Assembly: GCF_036084755.1 (NCBI RefSeq)
Contig: NZ_CP107968.1
Coordinates: 4,061,501-4,125,500, forward strand
Direction of reading: 5' to 3'
Length of the DNA: 64,000 nt
DNA from: Streptomyces sp. NBC_00370
GTDB lineage: Bacteria; Actinomycetota; Actinomycetes; Streptomycetales; Streptomycetaceae
In this document: positions 1 through 7,517 of the stretch, piece by piece
Layout of the letters: every line of letters begins with the position of its first letter
Position numbering within the stretch: the stretch's first letter is position 1
Notes under the pieces: generated by a model
Told to the model about the DNA's origin: nothing
What the model saw: the letters and a program-made list of their open reading frames with translations, nothing else
The model's database searches: none
Position numbers and translations under genes: made by a program

Positions 1-211
1 CGTCAACTCCATCTTTTTTCAAATTACTTGTGACACCTCCGGTGACGTTCTGATCGAGGTCGATGACCACTCGTCCGGCGCTCCGGAGGTACGGGAGGCG
101 GGTCCGGACGACGAGGGCGGACGCGGCATGCAGCTCGTCACCTATCTCGCCAGCGACTGGGGCCGTAAAGGCACCTGCACGTGGTGCACATACGCCGTCA
201 GGCGCTGCTGA
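1..211 (+). CDS. Anti-sigma-type ATP-binding protein (HATPase_c), C-terminal part
   Basis: The gene enters from the left edge; the frame runs from base 2 to a TGA at 209-211. About 69 residues are visible and hold GHKL ATPase landmarks: an N-box-like start (VNSIFF), a G1-like VDDHS, and a G2-like GGRGMQLV followed by SDWG. Streptomyces genomes carry many such stand-alone histidine-kinase-like ATPases related to RsbW/SpoIIAB anti-sigma factors, usually regulatory. The stop overlaps the next start as TGATG, so the two genes are very probably translationally coupled. The partner sigma factor or antagonist cannot be seen from here. Family assignment is firm; the specific role is unknown. Confidence 0.75.
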   Translation, partial: VNSIFFQITCDTSGDVLIEVDDHSSGAPEVREAGPDDEGGRGMQLVTYLASDWGRKGTCTWCTYAVRRC

Positions 212-642
212 TGCGCTCCTCCCCTACTGGCCTCGCCGAGATCAGCCGACCCGTACTACCGCCGGCCGGGCAGTGGTCGCCAACCGTCGATGCTGAGGGC
301 CTGGCTCGTATCGCCTGCCTGCTTCGTGATGTGAAGCCGTTGGAGGAGATCGTGGACGACGTCGGTGACGTCCTGGGCGACCAGAACCCCCGCGAGAGCG
401 AGTTCGGAGAGATCGCCGAGCGCTTGCGCGCCGATCTCATGCAGCTCGTCGCCATCGCCAACCCCGCTGGCGACGGGGACGCCCAGGTGCGCGGTCTTCT
501 TCGGCGTGCACACACACTGCACCCCGAGATCCTGCCGGGTGGCTACCGCCAGGCCCTCGGCCACCTTCGACGAATGGCTGGGGTCGTCAACGACCTGCTG
601 GAACGGCTCGCGGAGACCAAGAGCGTCAAGGAAATCGCATGA
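211..642 (+). CDS. Small helical protein, DUF6415-like
   Basis: A 143-residue protein starts at an ATG overlapping the stop of the ATPase gene (TGATG). A longer in-frame reading from the GTG at 181 exists, but the overlap makes 211 more likely. It is predicted mostly helical, without signal peptide or membrane segment. The core (LLRDVKPLEEIVDDVGDV to LAETKSVKE) resembles the Streptomyces proteins named DUF6415 that often follow HATPase genes and are annotated, without biochemical proof, as linked to natural-product loci. This assignment is from memory of the family pattern and is tentative; the coupling is read directly. Its position suggests it shares a regulatory or accessory role with the ATPase. 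Confidence 0.6.
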   Translation: MRSSPTGLAEISRPVLPPAGQWSPTVDAEGLARIACLLRDVKPLEEIVDDVGDVLGDQNPRESEFGEIAERLRADLMQLVAIANPAGDGDAQVRGLLRRAHTLHPEILPGGYRQALGHLRRMAGVVNDLLERLAETKSVKEIA

Positions 643-768
643 CAACCTCCCGCTTCCAGCAGCCCCCATGCCGCGAGTCCTCCCCCCTCCACAGCCCACG
701 CAGAAACCTCCAACCCCGTTGTAACCAATGCCGGTTACCCACCACACCACACACCCAGGAGCAGATGG

Positions 769-934
769 ATGAGCAGGTTCAAGCGCAACGTCGGTACCGC
801 CGGCATCGGACGGCGTGTCCGTCCGCAAGAACAAGTCATCGGCCGCAGCAACACCCAATGCGAACGGCAACCGCGCAGAACGCCGAGCCGCCGCCAAGAA
901 AGACAAGACGGACAAGACGGACAAGAAGAAGTAG
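769..934 (+). pseudogene. Small Lys/Ala-rich protein, apparently frameshifted
   Basis: An ATG at 769 sits seven bases after a good AGGAG and begins MSRFKRNVGTAGIG. Near 808-814 the reading moves to another frame that continues VSVRKNKSSAAATPNANG and ends in a Lys/Asp-rich tail with TAG at 932-934. Together they would give a basic protein of about 55 residues, in style like other small Streptomyces proteins. A single lost base in the GGACGGCG stretch explains the break. Alternatively, a GTG at 815 starts a 39-residue peptide on its own. No function can be assigned. Confidence 0.35.
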
Positions 935-1010
935 CTCAGCACACCCGCCGAACCCGCTCTCGCTCCCCTCACAACCGGGGGCACCGACAACCAACGACAC
1001 AGGAGTCCCG

Positions 1011-1160
1011 TTGTCACGCCGCGCCCCATCCCACGTGGTCGCCGTCCGAGCCAAGGTCGTGGCATCACGGACGAATTCGGCCGCCCGCTCCAAGGACGCC
1101 GAACCGACCGCCGTCCTTGGCCACGAATGCAACGTCAACGCCGAATGGCAGCGCTTCTGA
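1011..1160 (+). CDS. Possible 49-residue peptide
   Basis: A TTG start five bases after AGGAG (1001-1005) opens a 49-codon frame ending at 1158-1160, just before the convergent MurF-like gene. The peptide is basic at the N-terminus and ends GHECNVNAEWQRF. Nothing is recognised. It is listed because of its ribosome-binding site and because it lies beside ligases and a cysteine protease that could act on a peptide. It may equally be chance. Confidence 0.22.
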   Translation: MSRRAPSHVVAVRAKVVASRTNSAARSKDAEPTAVLGHECNVNAEWQRF

Positions 1161-1171
1161 TGTCCCAACTC

Positions 1172-2572
1172 TTAGCGTTCGTGGGTCACCGTGCCGGCAT
1201 GGGCCAGACGTTCTGCCGTGTGCTCCAGCTCGACGCTGTGCGAGCCCTTGACCAGGACGATGTCCCCGGGCTGGATCAGGTCGCTAGCCAGGGTCAGGGC
1301 GTGGTCGCGGTCGCGGGCGGCCACCACCTCCAACTGCGGGTTCTCCTGCTGGGCGGCGTCGGCCATCGTCCGCGCGTCGTCGTCGCCGACCGCGATGAGT
1401 ACGTGGATGCCTGCCGCGGCGGCGAGACGGCCGACGTGGCGGTGTTCGTCGCTTCCGTCGGCGCCGAGTTCCTTCATCTCTCCCAGGACCGCGATGGTCC
1501 GGCGCCCGTCCGCCATGGACTTCAGGGTGCTGAATGCCGCCTTCATCGAGTCGGGGTTCGCGTTGAACGCGTCGTTGATGACTCGCACTCCGTCGGGCCT
1601 GTCGGTGACCTCCATGCGCCCCGACGCCACCAGGACCGCGCGGGAGAGCGCCGCCGCCGTCTTCTCCACGCCGGCGCCCAGCCCGATCGCGACGGCGGCG
1701 GCAGCAAGTGCGTTCGCCACGTGGTGCTCGCCGTAAAGGGACAGGTCGACCCGCGCCTTGGCGCCGGTGGCCGTCAGGGTGAACGAGGCCCGGCCCGAGG
1801 TGTCGAGGGCGACGTCCACGGCCCTCACATCGGCCTCGTTCTCGATACCGAAGGTGAGCACCCTGGCGCGGGTACGCGACGCCATGGCGGCGACCAGCGG
1901 ATCGTCGGCATTGAGGACAGCCAGTCCGTCCGCCGGAAGTGCTTCGACGAGTTCGCCCTTGGCCTTCGCGATCTGCTCACGGCCGCCGAACTCGCCGACG
2001 TGGGCGGTCCCCACGTTGAGGACCAGGCCGACCGTGGGCGGGGCGATGCGTGTCAGGTGGGTGATGTGGCCGATGCCACGGGCACCCATCTCCAGCACGA
2101 TGTAGCGAACGCCGCGGCTCAGGTGCGTCACCGTCAGCGGCATACCGATCTCACCGTTGAACGACTTCGCCGTCGCGATCGTCTCACCGAGTTCGGGGAG
2201 TACCTGGGCGATCAGGTCCTTCGTGCTGGTCTTGCCCGCCGAGCCGGTCAGCCCGATCACGGTCGCTTCCGGCACGGCGCCCAGCACGGCGCGGGCCAGT
2301 GCCGCGAGCGCGTCCAGCACGTCATCGACGACCACGGCCGGGACACCGACGGGACGGGTGGCGAGGACCGCCACCGCACCGGCTTTCACCGCATTCACCG
2401 CGAAGGCGTGCCCGTCTGCCTGCTCACCAGGCAGCGCGGCGAACAGTCCACCGGGCTCGACCGTGCGTGAGTCGACGACCGCGGGCGCCGTCATCAGCAC
2501 GGAGGAATCCGGTACGTCACACAGACGGCCGCCGACGGCGGTCGCGACGGCTTCGAGCGAAAAAGGGATCAC
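1172..2572 (-). CDS. MurF-like UDP-MurNAc-tripeptide-D-Ala-D-Ala ligase homologue
   Basis: A 466-residue Mur-ligase-family protein. True MurF adds a D-Ala-D-Ala dipeptide to UDP-MurNAc-tripeptide using ATP, in the cytoplasm. Visible landmarks are the N-terminal substrate domain (VDSRTVEPGGLFAALPGE), the ATP loop GLTGSAGKTS at about 107-116, EMGARGIGHI at about 161-170, an NVGTAHVGEFG segment, and the C-terminal domain start NDAFNANPDSM. Length is normal for MurF. The start is a GTG at 2572 with GGAG about nine bases upstream. It is divergent from the Ddl-like gene, 134 bp apart, and not in a dcw division cluster, so it is most likely a second, specialised MurF. Glycopeptide-producing actinomycetes also carry extra MurF copies. 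Here it may join an unusual dipeptide made by the neighbouring ligase; that substrate is inferred. Confidence 0.85.
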   Translation of the reverse strand: MIPFSLEAVATAVGGRLCDVPDSSVLMTAPAVVDSRTVEPGGLFAALPGEQADGHAFAVNAVKAGAVAVLATRPVGVPAVVVDDVLDALAALARAVLGAVPEATVIGLTGSAGKTSTKDLIAQVLPELGETIATAKSFNGEIGMPLTVTHLSRGVRYIVLEMGARGIGHITHLTRIAPPTVGLVLNVGTAHVGEFGGREQIAKAKGELVEALPADGLAVLNADDPLVAAMASRTRARVLTFGIENEADVRAVDVALDTSGRASFTLTATGAKARVDLSLYGEHHVANALAAAAVAIGLGAGVEKTAAALSRAVLVASGRMEVTDRPDGVRVINDAFNANPDSMKAAFSTLKSMADGRRTIAVLGEMKELGADGSDEHRHVGRLAAAAGIHVLIAVGDDDARTMADAAQQENPQLEVVAARDRDHALTLASDLIQPGDIVLVKGSHSVELEHTAERLAHAGTVTHER

Positions 2573-2706
2573 GTAACGAACTCCGCATCAGCAGGACTTG
2601 CCCGGCACGGCAGACAGCCGCTCGGCTCAGTCCTCCGACCGTAGCGCCTTCACCGGCCGGCACATCCGAGACCGGCCAGACCACCCCGAAACAGGAGCAC
2701 TAACTG
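2573..2706. promoter_or_regulatory. Divergent promoter region between murF-like and ddl-like genes
   Basis: This 134-bp gap is the only space from which both the leftward MurF-like gene and the rightward ddl-like operon can be transcribed. No clear -10/-35 pair or palindrome is obvious to the eye. An AGGAG lies at about 2694-2698, just before the ATG at 2707. Divergent arrangement suggests shared control, which is inference. Confidence 0.4.
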
Positions 2707-3663
2707 ATGACGAAGCAGTCTCTCGAACCCGCCGCCCGAATCGCCGTCGTGTCCGGCGGGAGGTCCACCGAACGGGAGCGGTCTCTGTTGTCCGGCCGCG
2801 CCGCCCAGGAATCCCTCGCCCGACAGGGCTACAGCACCACGCTGCTCGACGCCGCCGACACCACCTTCACCGACCAGATCCGCAGCGCCGACGTCGCGTT
2901 CCTGGCCATCGCCGGACAGTACGCCGAGGATGGCAAGCTCCAGGGCTTACTGGAATCTCTCAACATCCCCTACACCGGCTCGGGCGTGACGGCGTCCGCC
3001 ATCGGCATGCACAAGACGCTCGCCAAGACCGTCGCTGCCGCCGCCGGCGTTACGGTCCTGCCGTCCGTGGTTCTCCCGCCCCGCGACCGCGACACGATCA
3101 CGCAGGCCATCACCGGCATGATCGCCTTCCCGCTGATTCTCAAGCCCCTTTCCGAAGGCGGCAGCATCGGAATGACGGTCTGTCATGACGACGTCGAACT
3201 CGCCGCAGCGCTGTCCGGGGTGAGGGCCGACGACGGCTGGTTCGCCGAGCCGTTCACCACGGGCACACCGGTAACCTGCGGCATCCTGGAGGTCGAAGGC
3301 ACACCCGCGGCGCTGCCGCCGCTGGAGACCCTGCCTGTCGGCGCCGAGTTCTACGACTACGCCACCAAGCGCGACAAGGACAGATACCGCTACCGGTGCC
3401 CGGCCGAACTCCCGGCCACCACCCTCGACGCGATCACCGACGCCGCGCTCACCGCGCACAGAGCCCTCGCTTGCACCGGATACTCCCGCTCCGACTTCAT
3501 CATCACCCCGGGCGGACCGGTCTGGCTGGAGATCAACACCCTGCCCGGCCTCTCCCGCACCGGGAACCTCGCCACCATGGCGGACGCGGCGGGCATCGAC
3601 TACGACCAACTCGTGCGCACGATCCTCGCCACCGCCACCACCCACGCGGGGTACCGGCCATGA
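2707..3663 (+). CDS. D-Ala-D-Ala ligase-like ATP-grasp ligase with altered specificity residues
   Basis: A 318-residue ATP-grasp enzyme. Ddl enzymes join two D-amino acids using ATP. Family marks are GGRSTERERS at about 17-26, MHKTLAK at 101-107, KPLSEGGSIGM at 146-156 and EINTLPG at 275-281. In E. coli DdlB a Glu15-Ser150-Tyr216 hydrogen-bond triad controls the second substrate. By eye alignment the Glu is kept (E22), but Ser150 aligns with Gly152 and Tyr216 with Arg222 (EFYDYATKRDKD against EFYDYEAKYLSD). It is therefore unlikely to be a housekeeping D-Ala-D-Ala ligase and may use another acceptor. The start has AGGAG about eight bases upstream. The stop overlaps the next start (ATGA at 3660-3663), showing an operon with the PLP enzyme. 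Confidence 0.85.
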   Translation: MTKQSLEPAARIAVVSGGRSTERERSLLSGRAAQESLARQGYSTTLLDAADTTFTDQIRSADVAFLAIAGQYAEDGKLQGLLESLNIPYTGSGVTASAIGMHKTLAKTVAAAAGVTVLPSVVLPPRDRDTITQAITGMIAFPLILKPLSEGGSIGMTVCHDDVELAAALSGVRADDGWFAEPFTTGTPVTCGILEVEGTPAALPPLETLPVGAEFYDYATKRDKDRYRYRCPAELPATTLDAITDAALTAHRALACTGYSRSDFIITPGGPVWLEINTLPGLSRTGNLATMADAAGIDYDQLVRTILATATTHAGYRP

Positions 3664-4655
3664 CCGAGCTGACCGCTCGCGACGTCGAGGACGCCGCCGC
3701 CAACCTCGCCCCGGTCGCCGCCCGCACCCCGGCCCTCTCCGCGCTCTCCCTCGACCAGGCCGCGGGCTGGCCGGTCGTGTGCAAGGCCGAAAGCCTCCAG
3801 CGCACCGGCAGCTTCAAGTTCCGCGGCGCCTACCACCACGCCTCATCCCTCCCCAAGGCCGAACGCGCCGGGGGCCTGATCGGTGCCTCCTCCGGGAACC
3901 ACGCCCAGGCACTCGCCCTCGCCGGCCGGCTCCTCGAAGTGCCGGCCACGGTCGTCATCCCCGCCGACGCCCCGGCCCCGAAAGTCGAAGGCATCCGCGC
4001 GCTGGGCGGCAATGTCGTCACCTACCGCCGGGACTCCGAGAACCGCGACGCCCTCGTCTCCGAGATCGCCGCCCGTGACGGCCTGGCCGTCGTCCCGTCG
4101 GCGAACTCCCGGCACGTCATGGCCGGAGCCGGGGCCGCCGCGCTGGAACTCCTCACCGACCACCCCGAGATCGAGACACTCGTCGTCCCCGTCGGCGGCG
4201 GCGGCCTTGCCGCCGGAACCGCCACCATCGCCAAGCACCTCCACCCCGGCATCAAAGTCATCGGCGTGGAACCGCAGGAGGGGGCCGACACGCTGCTTTC
4301 CCTACGCTGCGGCCAGCGCATCGCCCTGCCCGACGTACCCGCCACCATCGCCGACGGCCTCGGGCACAACAGCCCCTCACCGCTGACCTGGGCCGTCAAC
4401 TCCCGGCTCCTCGACGCCGTCGTGACCGTCACCGACCGCGACATCACCACCGCCATGGCGTTCGCGTTCCGGCACCTGAAAGTCGTAGCCGAACCCAGCG
4501 GCGCCTGCGCCCTCGCCGCCGTCCTTGCCGGCCTCGTCCCCCACGAGTCGGGGATGATCGGGGTGGTGATCTCCGGCGGTGGTGTGGACCTGCCCACCTT
4601 CCACCGGCTGATCAGCCAGAGCGCCCACCGGAAGGAACCCTCACGTGCCCGATGA
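3660..4655 (+). CDS. Threonine dehydratase/serine racemase-family PLP enzyme
   Basis: A 331-residue fold-type II PLP enzyme. The family includes threonine and serine dehydratases and serine or aspartate racemases. The PLP lysine is in SFKFRGAYHH (Lys53); SSGNHAQALAL and the phosphate-binding glycine loop VGGGGLAAG are intact, and VISGGGVDL lies near the C-terminus. There is no C-terminal ACT domain, so it is not the isoleucine-regulated biosynthetic enzyme. It overlaps the ligase by four bases and the protease gene by eleven. Beside a D-amino-acid ligase, a racemase making a D-amino acid (for example D-Ser) is an attractive role, but sequence alone cannot separate racemase from dehydratase. 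Confidence 0.85.
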   Translation: MTELTARDVEDAAANLAPVAARTPALSALSLDQAAGWPVVCKAESLQRTGSFKFRGAYHHASSLPKAERAGGLIGASSGNHAQALALAGRLLEVPATVVIPADAPAPKVEGIRALGGNVVTYRRDSENRDALVSEIAARDGLAVVPSANSRHVMAGAGAAALELLTDHPEIETLVVPVGGGGLAAGTATIAKHLHPGIKVIGVEPQEGADTLLSLRCGQRIALPDVPATIADGLGHNSPSPLTWAVNSRLLDAVVTVTDRDITTAMAFAFRHLKVVAEPSGACALAAVLAGLVPHESGMIGVVISGGGVDLPTFHRLISQSAHRKEPSRAR

Positions 4656-5256
4656 CCACCCGTTCCCCACGATCACCCAGTACGCCAGCCCGGACCTGAT
4701 CGCCGCCTTCGCCTACGAAGGCCGCGCACACGACGCGGATCCCCGCTGGCCCGAATCCGGCGCCCCCGACATCAACACCTACGGCCGATGGTGCGGCCAC
4801 ATGTGCGGCATCGCCTGCCTACGCATGGCACTCCTCGCCCGCACCGGCAACGCACCCACCCTCTTCGAACTCCTCGACGGAGCCCGCAAATACGGCGCGT
4901 ACACCGAAGACCCGGACACCGGAACGATCCACGGCCTGATCTACGCCCCCTTCGTCCAGTACGTACAGGACGTTCACCCTCTGCGCGCAGAGGTACAACC
5001 CACCCTGACGGTGCCCGACCTTCTCTCCCTCCTCGACGACGGGCGCCTCGTCATGGCCTCCGTCCACAAGGAGATCCGCCGCCCCGAGAACCCAGCCCCC
5101 GGCAAGGGCGGCCACCTCGTCCTCGTCACCGGCCGCCAAGGCGACACGGTGCACTTCCGAAACCCCTCCGGCCACACCGACCAAGCGCGGACCGCGAACC
5201 TGCTCGTAACCGAGTTCGCCGAATTCTTCGGCAACCGCGGAGTATCCCTGGCCTAA
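4645..5256 (+). CDS. C39-like papain-fold cysteine peptidase, cytoplasmic
   Basis: A 203-residue protein from a GTG at 4645 inside the end of the PLP gene, with GGAAGG about nine bases upstream. A probable catalytic Cys54 lies in HMCGIACLRMAL, a His157 in GGHLVLVTG and an Asn173 in FRNPSG, the Cys-His-Asn/Asp order of C39-type papain-fold peptidases and peptidase-like domains. No signal peptide or transmembrane segment is seen, so it should act inside the cell. It is the last gene of a three-gene overlapping operon with the Ddl-like ligase and PLP enzyme. It could process a peptide product or act as an acyl or peptidyl transferase; the substrate is unknown. Family confidence is moderate because only motifs were compared. 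Confidence 0.7.
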   Translation: MPDDHPFPTITQYASPDLIAAFAYEGRAHDADPRWPESGAPDINTYGRWCGHMCGIACLRMALLARTGNAPTLFELLDGARKYGAYTEDPDTGTIHGLIYAPFVQYVQDVHPLRAEVQPTLTVPDLLSLLDDGRLVMASVHKEIRRPENPAPGKGGHLVLVTGRQGDTVHFRNPSGHTDQARTANLLVTEFAEFFGNRGVSLA

Positions 5257-6080
5257 CATCACCAACTGATGCCAGCCACGCGGGCACAGCGTCAGAGAGC
5301 AGTCGTGCGGCCAACTGCATGGGACGTTATTACTGGTCGACCGGGCATCCTGGGCGCGAGCCGTGACCCCTGACGACGTAGCTTCGTGGCGCTGCAGCGC
5401 GATCCGTCCGTTGGAATTCATCAAGCTTCGCCTCACAAAGAGGGCGCGAACTTACCCGCGAATCACGCCCATGATCTTTGCAGAGCCCGAAACTGCGCCG
5501 CATGGGCGGATGGAAAGCCGTCAAGAATGGGTTTGAAATTACTGGCGGAGATGCGTTTTCCTGGTTCGCGGATTATTCGCGCCGGCATGCTTCCTTGGAC
5601 GTTTTCTGAAGGAAATCGAGGAAGTATTTAGTCTCGCGCTCGTAGAGTCGATCGTTTGTCGCGGTAGGGCGCAGAATTGGAGATCGGACGGTCCCGTCCG
5701 ATCTCCACGACGACGGTCTTCGATCCGGATAGAGATGTCAGGTCGGTCTCACAACAGCGACCCACTCCTCGGGCCGTCGCCATCCGTGGGCTGTCGCCCG
5801 GACTGCCGAGCCACCAAATCTTCCAGGCTCGACTGGGGCTACTTCGGTTGCGGACATCAGTGACGGCCGATCATAACCGTGCATGTTGCATCGAATCCCT
5901 CATCGTTGCGGACAGACATGATCAGTGCTGATCTAGCGGTGTGGCCGGCTCACTGGCGGGGGAGCGTATCCCGGCGAGGACCTCGCTACTCCCCAGTCGA
6001 TCCTCTTCACCGCCGATATCGCAGTGCCGCTTGTCCAAGCACCGCATATCGTCCCTGCCCAGCAGAAAGCAGCACTTCCC
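5257..6080. other. Intergenic stretch without a supported gene
   Basis: About 820 bp. Short open frames here have poor ribosome-binding sites and no recognisable content. Base composition is lower in GC than the flanks (for example around 5520-5640). The only clear structure is the hairpin at 5679-5706, listed separately. Confidence 0.6.
5679..5706. repeat. 13-bp perfect inverted repeat, 2-base loop
   Basis: GGAGATCGGACGG at 5679-5691 pairs with CCGTCCGATCTCC at 5694-5706. It is not followed by a T tract on either strand. It lies mid-gap, about 420 bp after the protease gene, so it could be a protein-binding palindrome, an old element end or a weak terminator. Confidence 0.65.
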
Positions 6081-7172
6081 ATGACCGAGATCTCTACGGC
6101 AGAAGTAGTCAGGCCAACCCTGTCTTCCCTCATGGGCGTACGTCCGCGAAGTGCCGCAAACGGGTCACGCGGCTTCGGGGGTGAGCCGGTAGCCGCCCCG
6201 TACGAAGTGGGTGGCGCTCGCAGCCAAGCTTCCTCATTGGATTCTTTGCCGCACTTCGAGTTCGAGACGTGCGGGCTCACGGCCGACGCACCACTCAACA
6301 TCAGTTACGTGCGGGCTACCGGCCGCATCCGTCTCCGGTGGGACCCGCAACACATCAGCCGAGATCAGGCAGACATGCTTCTCGCCTTGTGTGCCGTTGA
6401 CACGGGACTCGTCCCCGAGGACTCAACCGTTCCCACAACGGAGCCCTACAACCCGCCCACCGAACCGGAACACGCGGCGGCAATTCGGACCGCAGGGGCC
6501 GACGGCGCGATTCTCAAGGCGTACCTTTTCGCTGACGAGGACGATGAGGCATCTGATGGACCACGGATCGCGATTTATAGCGAGTGCGGGACCGACGACG
6601 AACTCGATCTCGCAGCTACGGATCAATTGATCGCTGATCTGCTGGTTTTCACCGGTGACCTCCGGGCGATGCGAAGCGTACTCGCGGTCGACGCCTTGAA
6701 GACTTCACCGCTGCAACAAACAGCACTTCCGGCGAAGCGCGAGTGGACGATCATGACCGAAAATGGGATCAGGGCACAGGGCTATCTCCCCCTGTGGGCC
6801 GAAGATGATCCGAGTGAAGAAGGTGTCCCTTTCCGCAAGTTGCGGCTCAAGACGACTGACGTGACGCACACCAAGTACTTCCCCGGTCAGCTGATGACCG
6901 TGAATGCCCCTGACGAGGGCCACCGAGAGATCTACGAAGAAGAGGTGTTCCGCCCCCAGATCTCATGCCGGCCTTCCGACGACGATGCAGCAGAACGGAT
7001 GCCGCACGCCATCGTGACGGTTATCCAGGACCACATCATTGAACACTTGGACCCGCAGGGAGTCACTGACCTAGCAACGAAGTTGAAGGCGCAGGCCCGC
7101 AGGCTCGACCAGGTCTCACGTGAACTCGCGGTGGCCCGCGCCGACTGGGCCGCAAAAGTACACACTCGCTAA
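6081..7172 (+). CDS. Uncharacterised soluble protein
   Basis: A 363-residue protein I do not recognise. The ATG at 6081 (MTEISTAEVV) is chosen; an upstream in-frame ATG at 6024 exists and neither has a strong ribosome-binding site. It shows no signal peptide or membrane helix. Residues about 75-115 (LNISYVRATGRIRLRWD and on) and the acidic middle look like globular domains. The C-terminus (LATKLKAQARRLDQVSRE) is a likely amphipathic or coiled-coil helix. Codon use is less GC-biased than neighbouring chromosomal genes, fitting acquired DNA. It stands alone between two gaps on the plus strand. It could belong to a Streptomyces-only DUF; no role is proposed. Confidence 0.7.
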   Translation: MTEISTAEVVRPTLSSLMGVRPRSAANGSRGFGGEPVAAPYEVGGARSQASSLDSLPHFEFETCGLTADAPLNISYVRATGRIRLRWDPQHISRDQADMLLALCAVDTGLVPEDSTVPTTEPYNPPTEPEHAAAIRTAGADGAILKAYLFADEDDEASDGPRIAIYSECGTDDELDLAATDQLIADLLVFTGDLRAMRSVLAVDALKTSPLQQTALPAKREWTIMTENGIRAQGYLPLWAEDDPSEEGVPFRKLRLKTTDVTHTKYFPGQLMTVNAPDEGHREIYEEEVFRPQISCRPSDDDAAERMPHAIVTVIQDHIIEHLDPQGVTDLATKLKAQARRLDQVSRELAVARADWAAKVHTR

Positions 7173-7517
7173 TGACCACGATGTCCACCACAACGGGTGG
7201 GAACCACTGCGCAGTGACCGTCGGGCGCACCCGCGCCAAGGAATGACGTTTCGTGAGGAGTGCCCGACCACTTGTGGAGGCGCGTCAAGTCGCTCCATGG
7301 CCCATCGGATACGTCCACAGCAAAAGCTCTCACAACGAGTCGTGCGCCCAGGTGAGCTTCCAGAGGGCCGCCATACCGATCCGCCTCACTCAGCAGATTG
7401 GCCCGGACGCTGGTGCTTCGTTGCCCTTGTGGTGAGACATTCGGGTCGAGAAGCGTTGAATGCACCGTGATGGTACGGGACATGGGGTGGGCTTCGCCTT
7501 CGGGCGGCCGGCCCGTC
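7173..7517. other. Gap between convergent genes
   Basis: About 345 bp between the uncharacterised gene and the 3' end of the STAND gene. I see no gene, clear terminator or repeat in it. Confidence 0.5.

Noticed and set aside
256..1068. A 270-residue minus-strand open frame opposite the ATPase/DUF6415-like genes
   Set aside because: It mirrors the coding strand, is rich in Gly/Arg/Ala and has no ribosome-binding site or recognisable motif; a high-GC shadow frame.
639..1160. A 173-residue plus frame starting ATGA on the DUF6415-like stop
   Set aside because: The overlap looks like coupling, but the translation is Arg/Pro/Ser-rich and unlike any folded protein; smaller frames inside fit ribosome-binding sites better.
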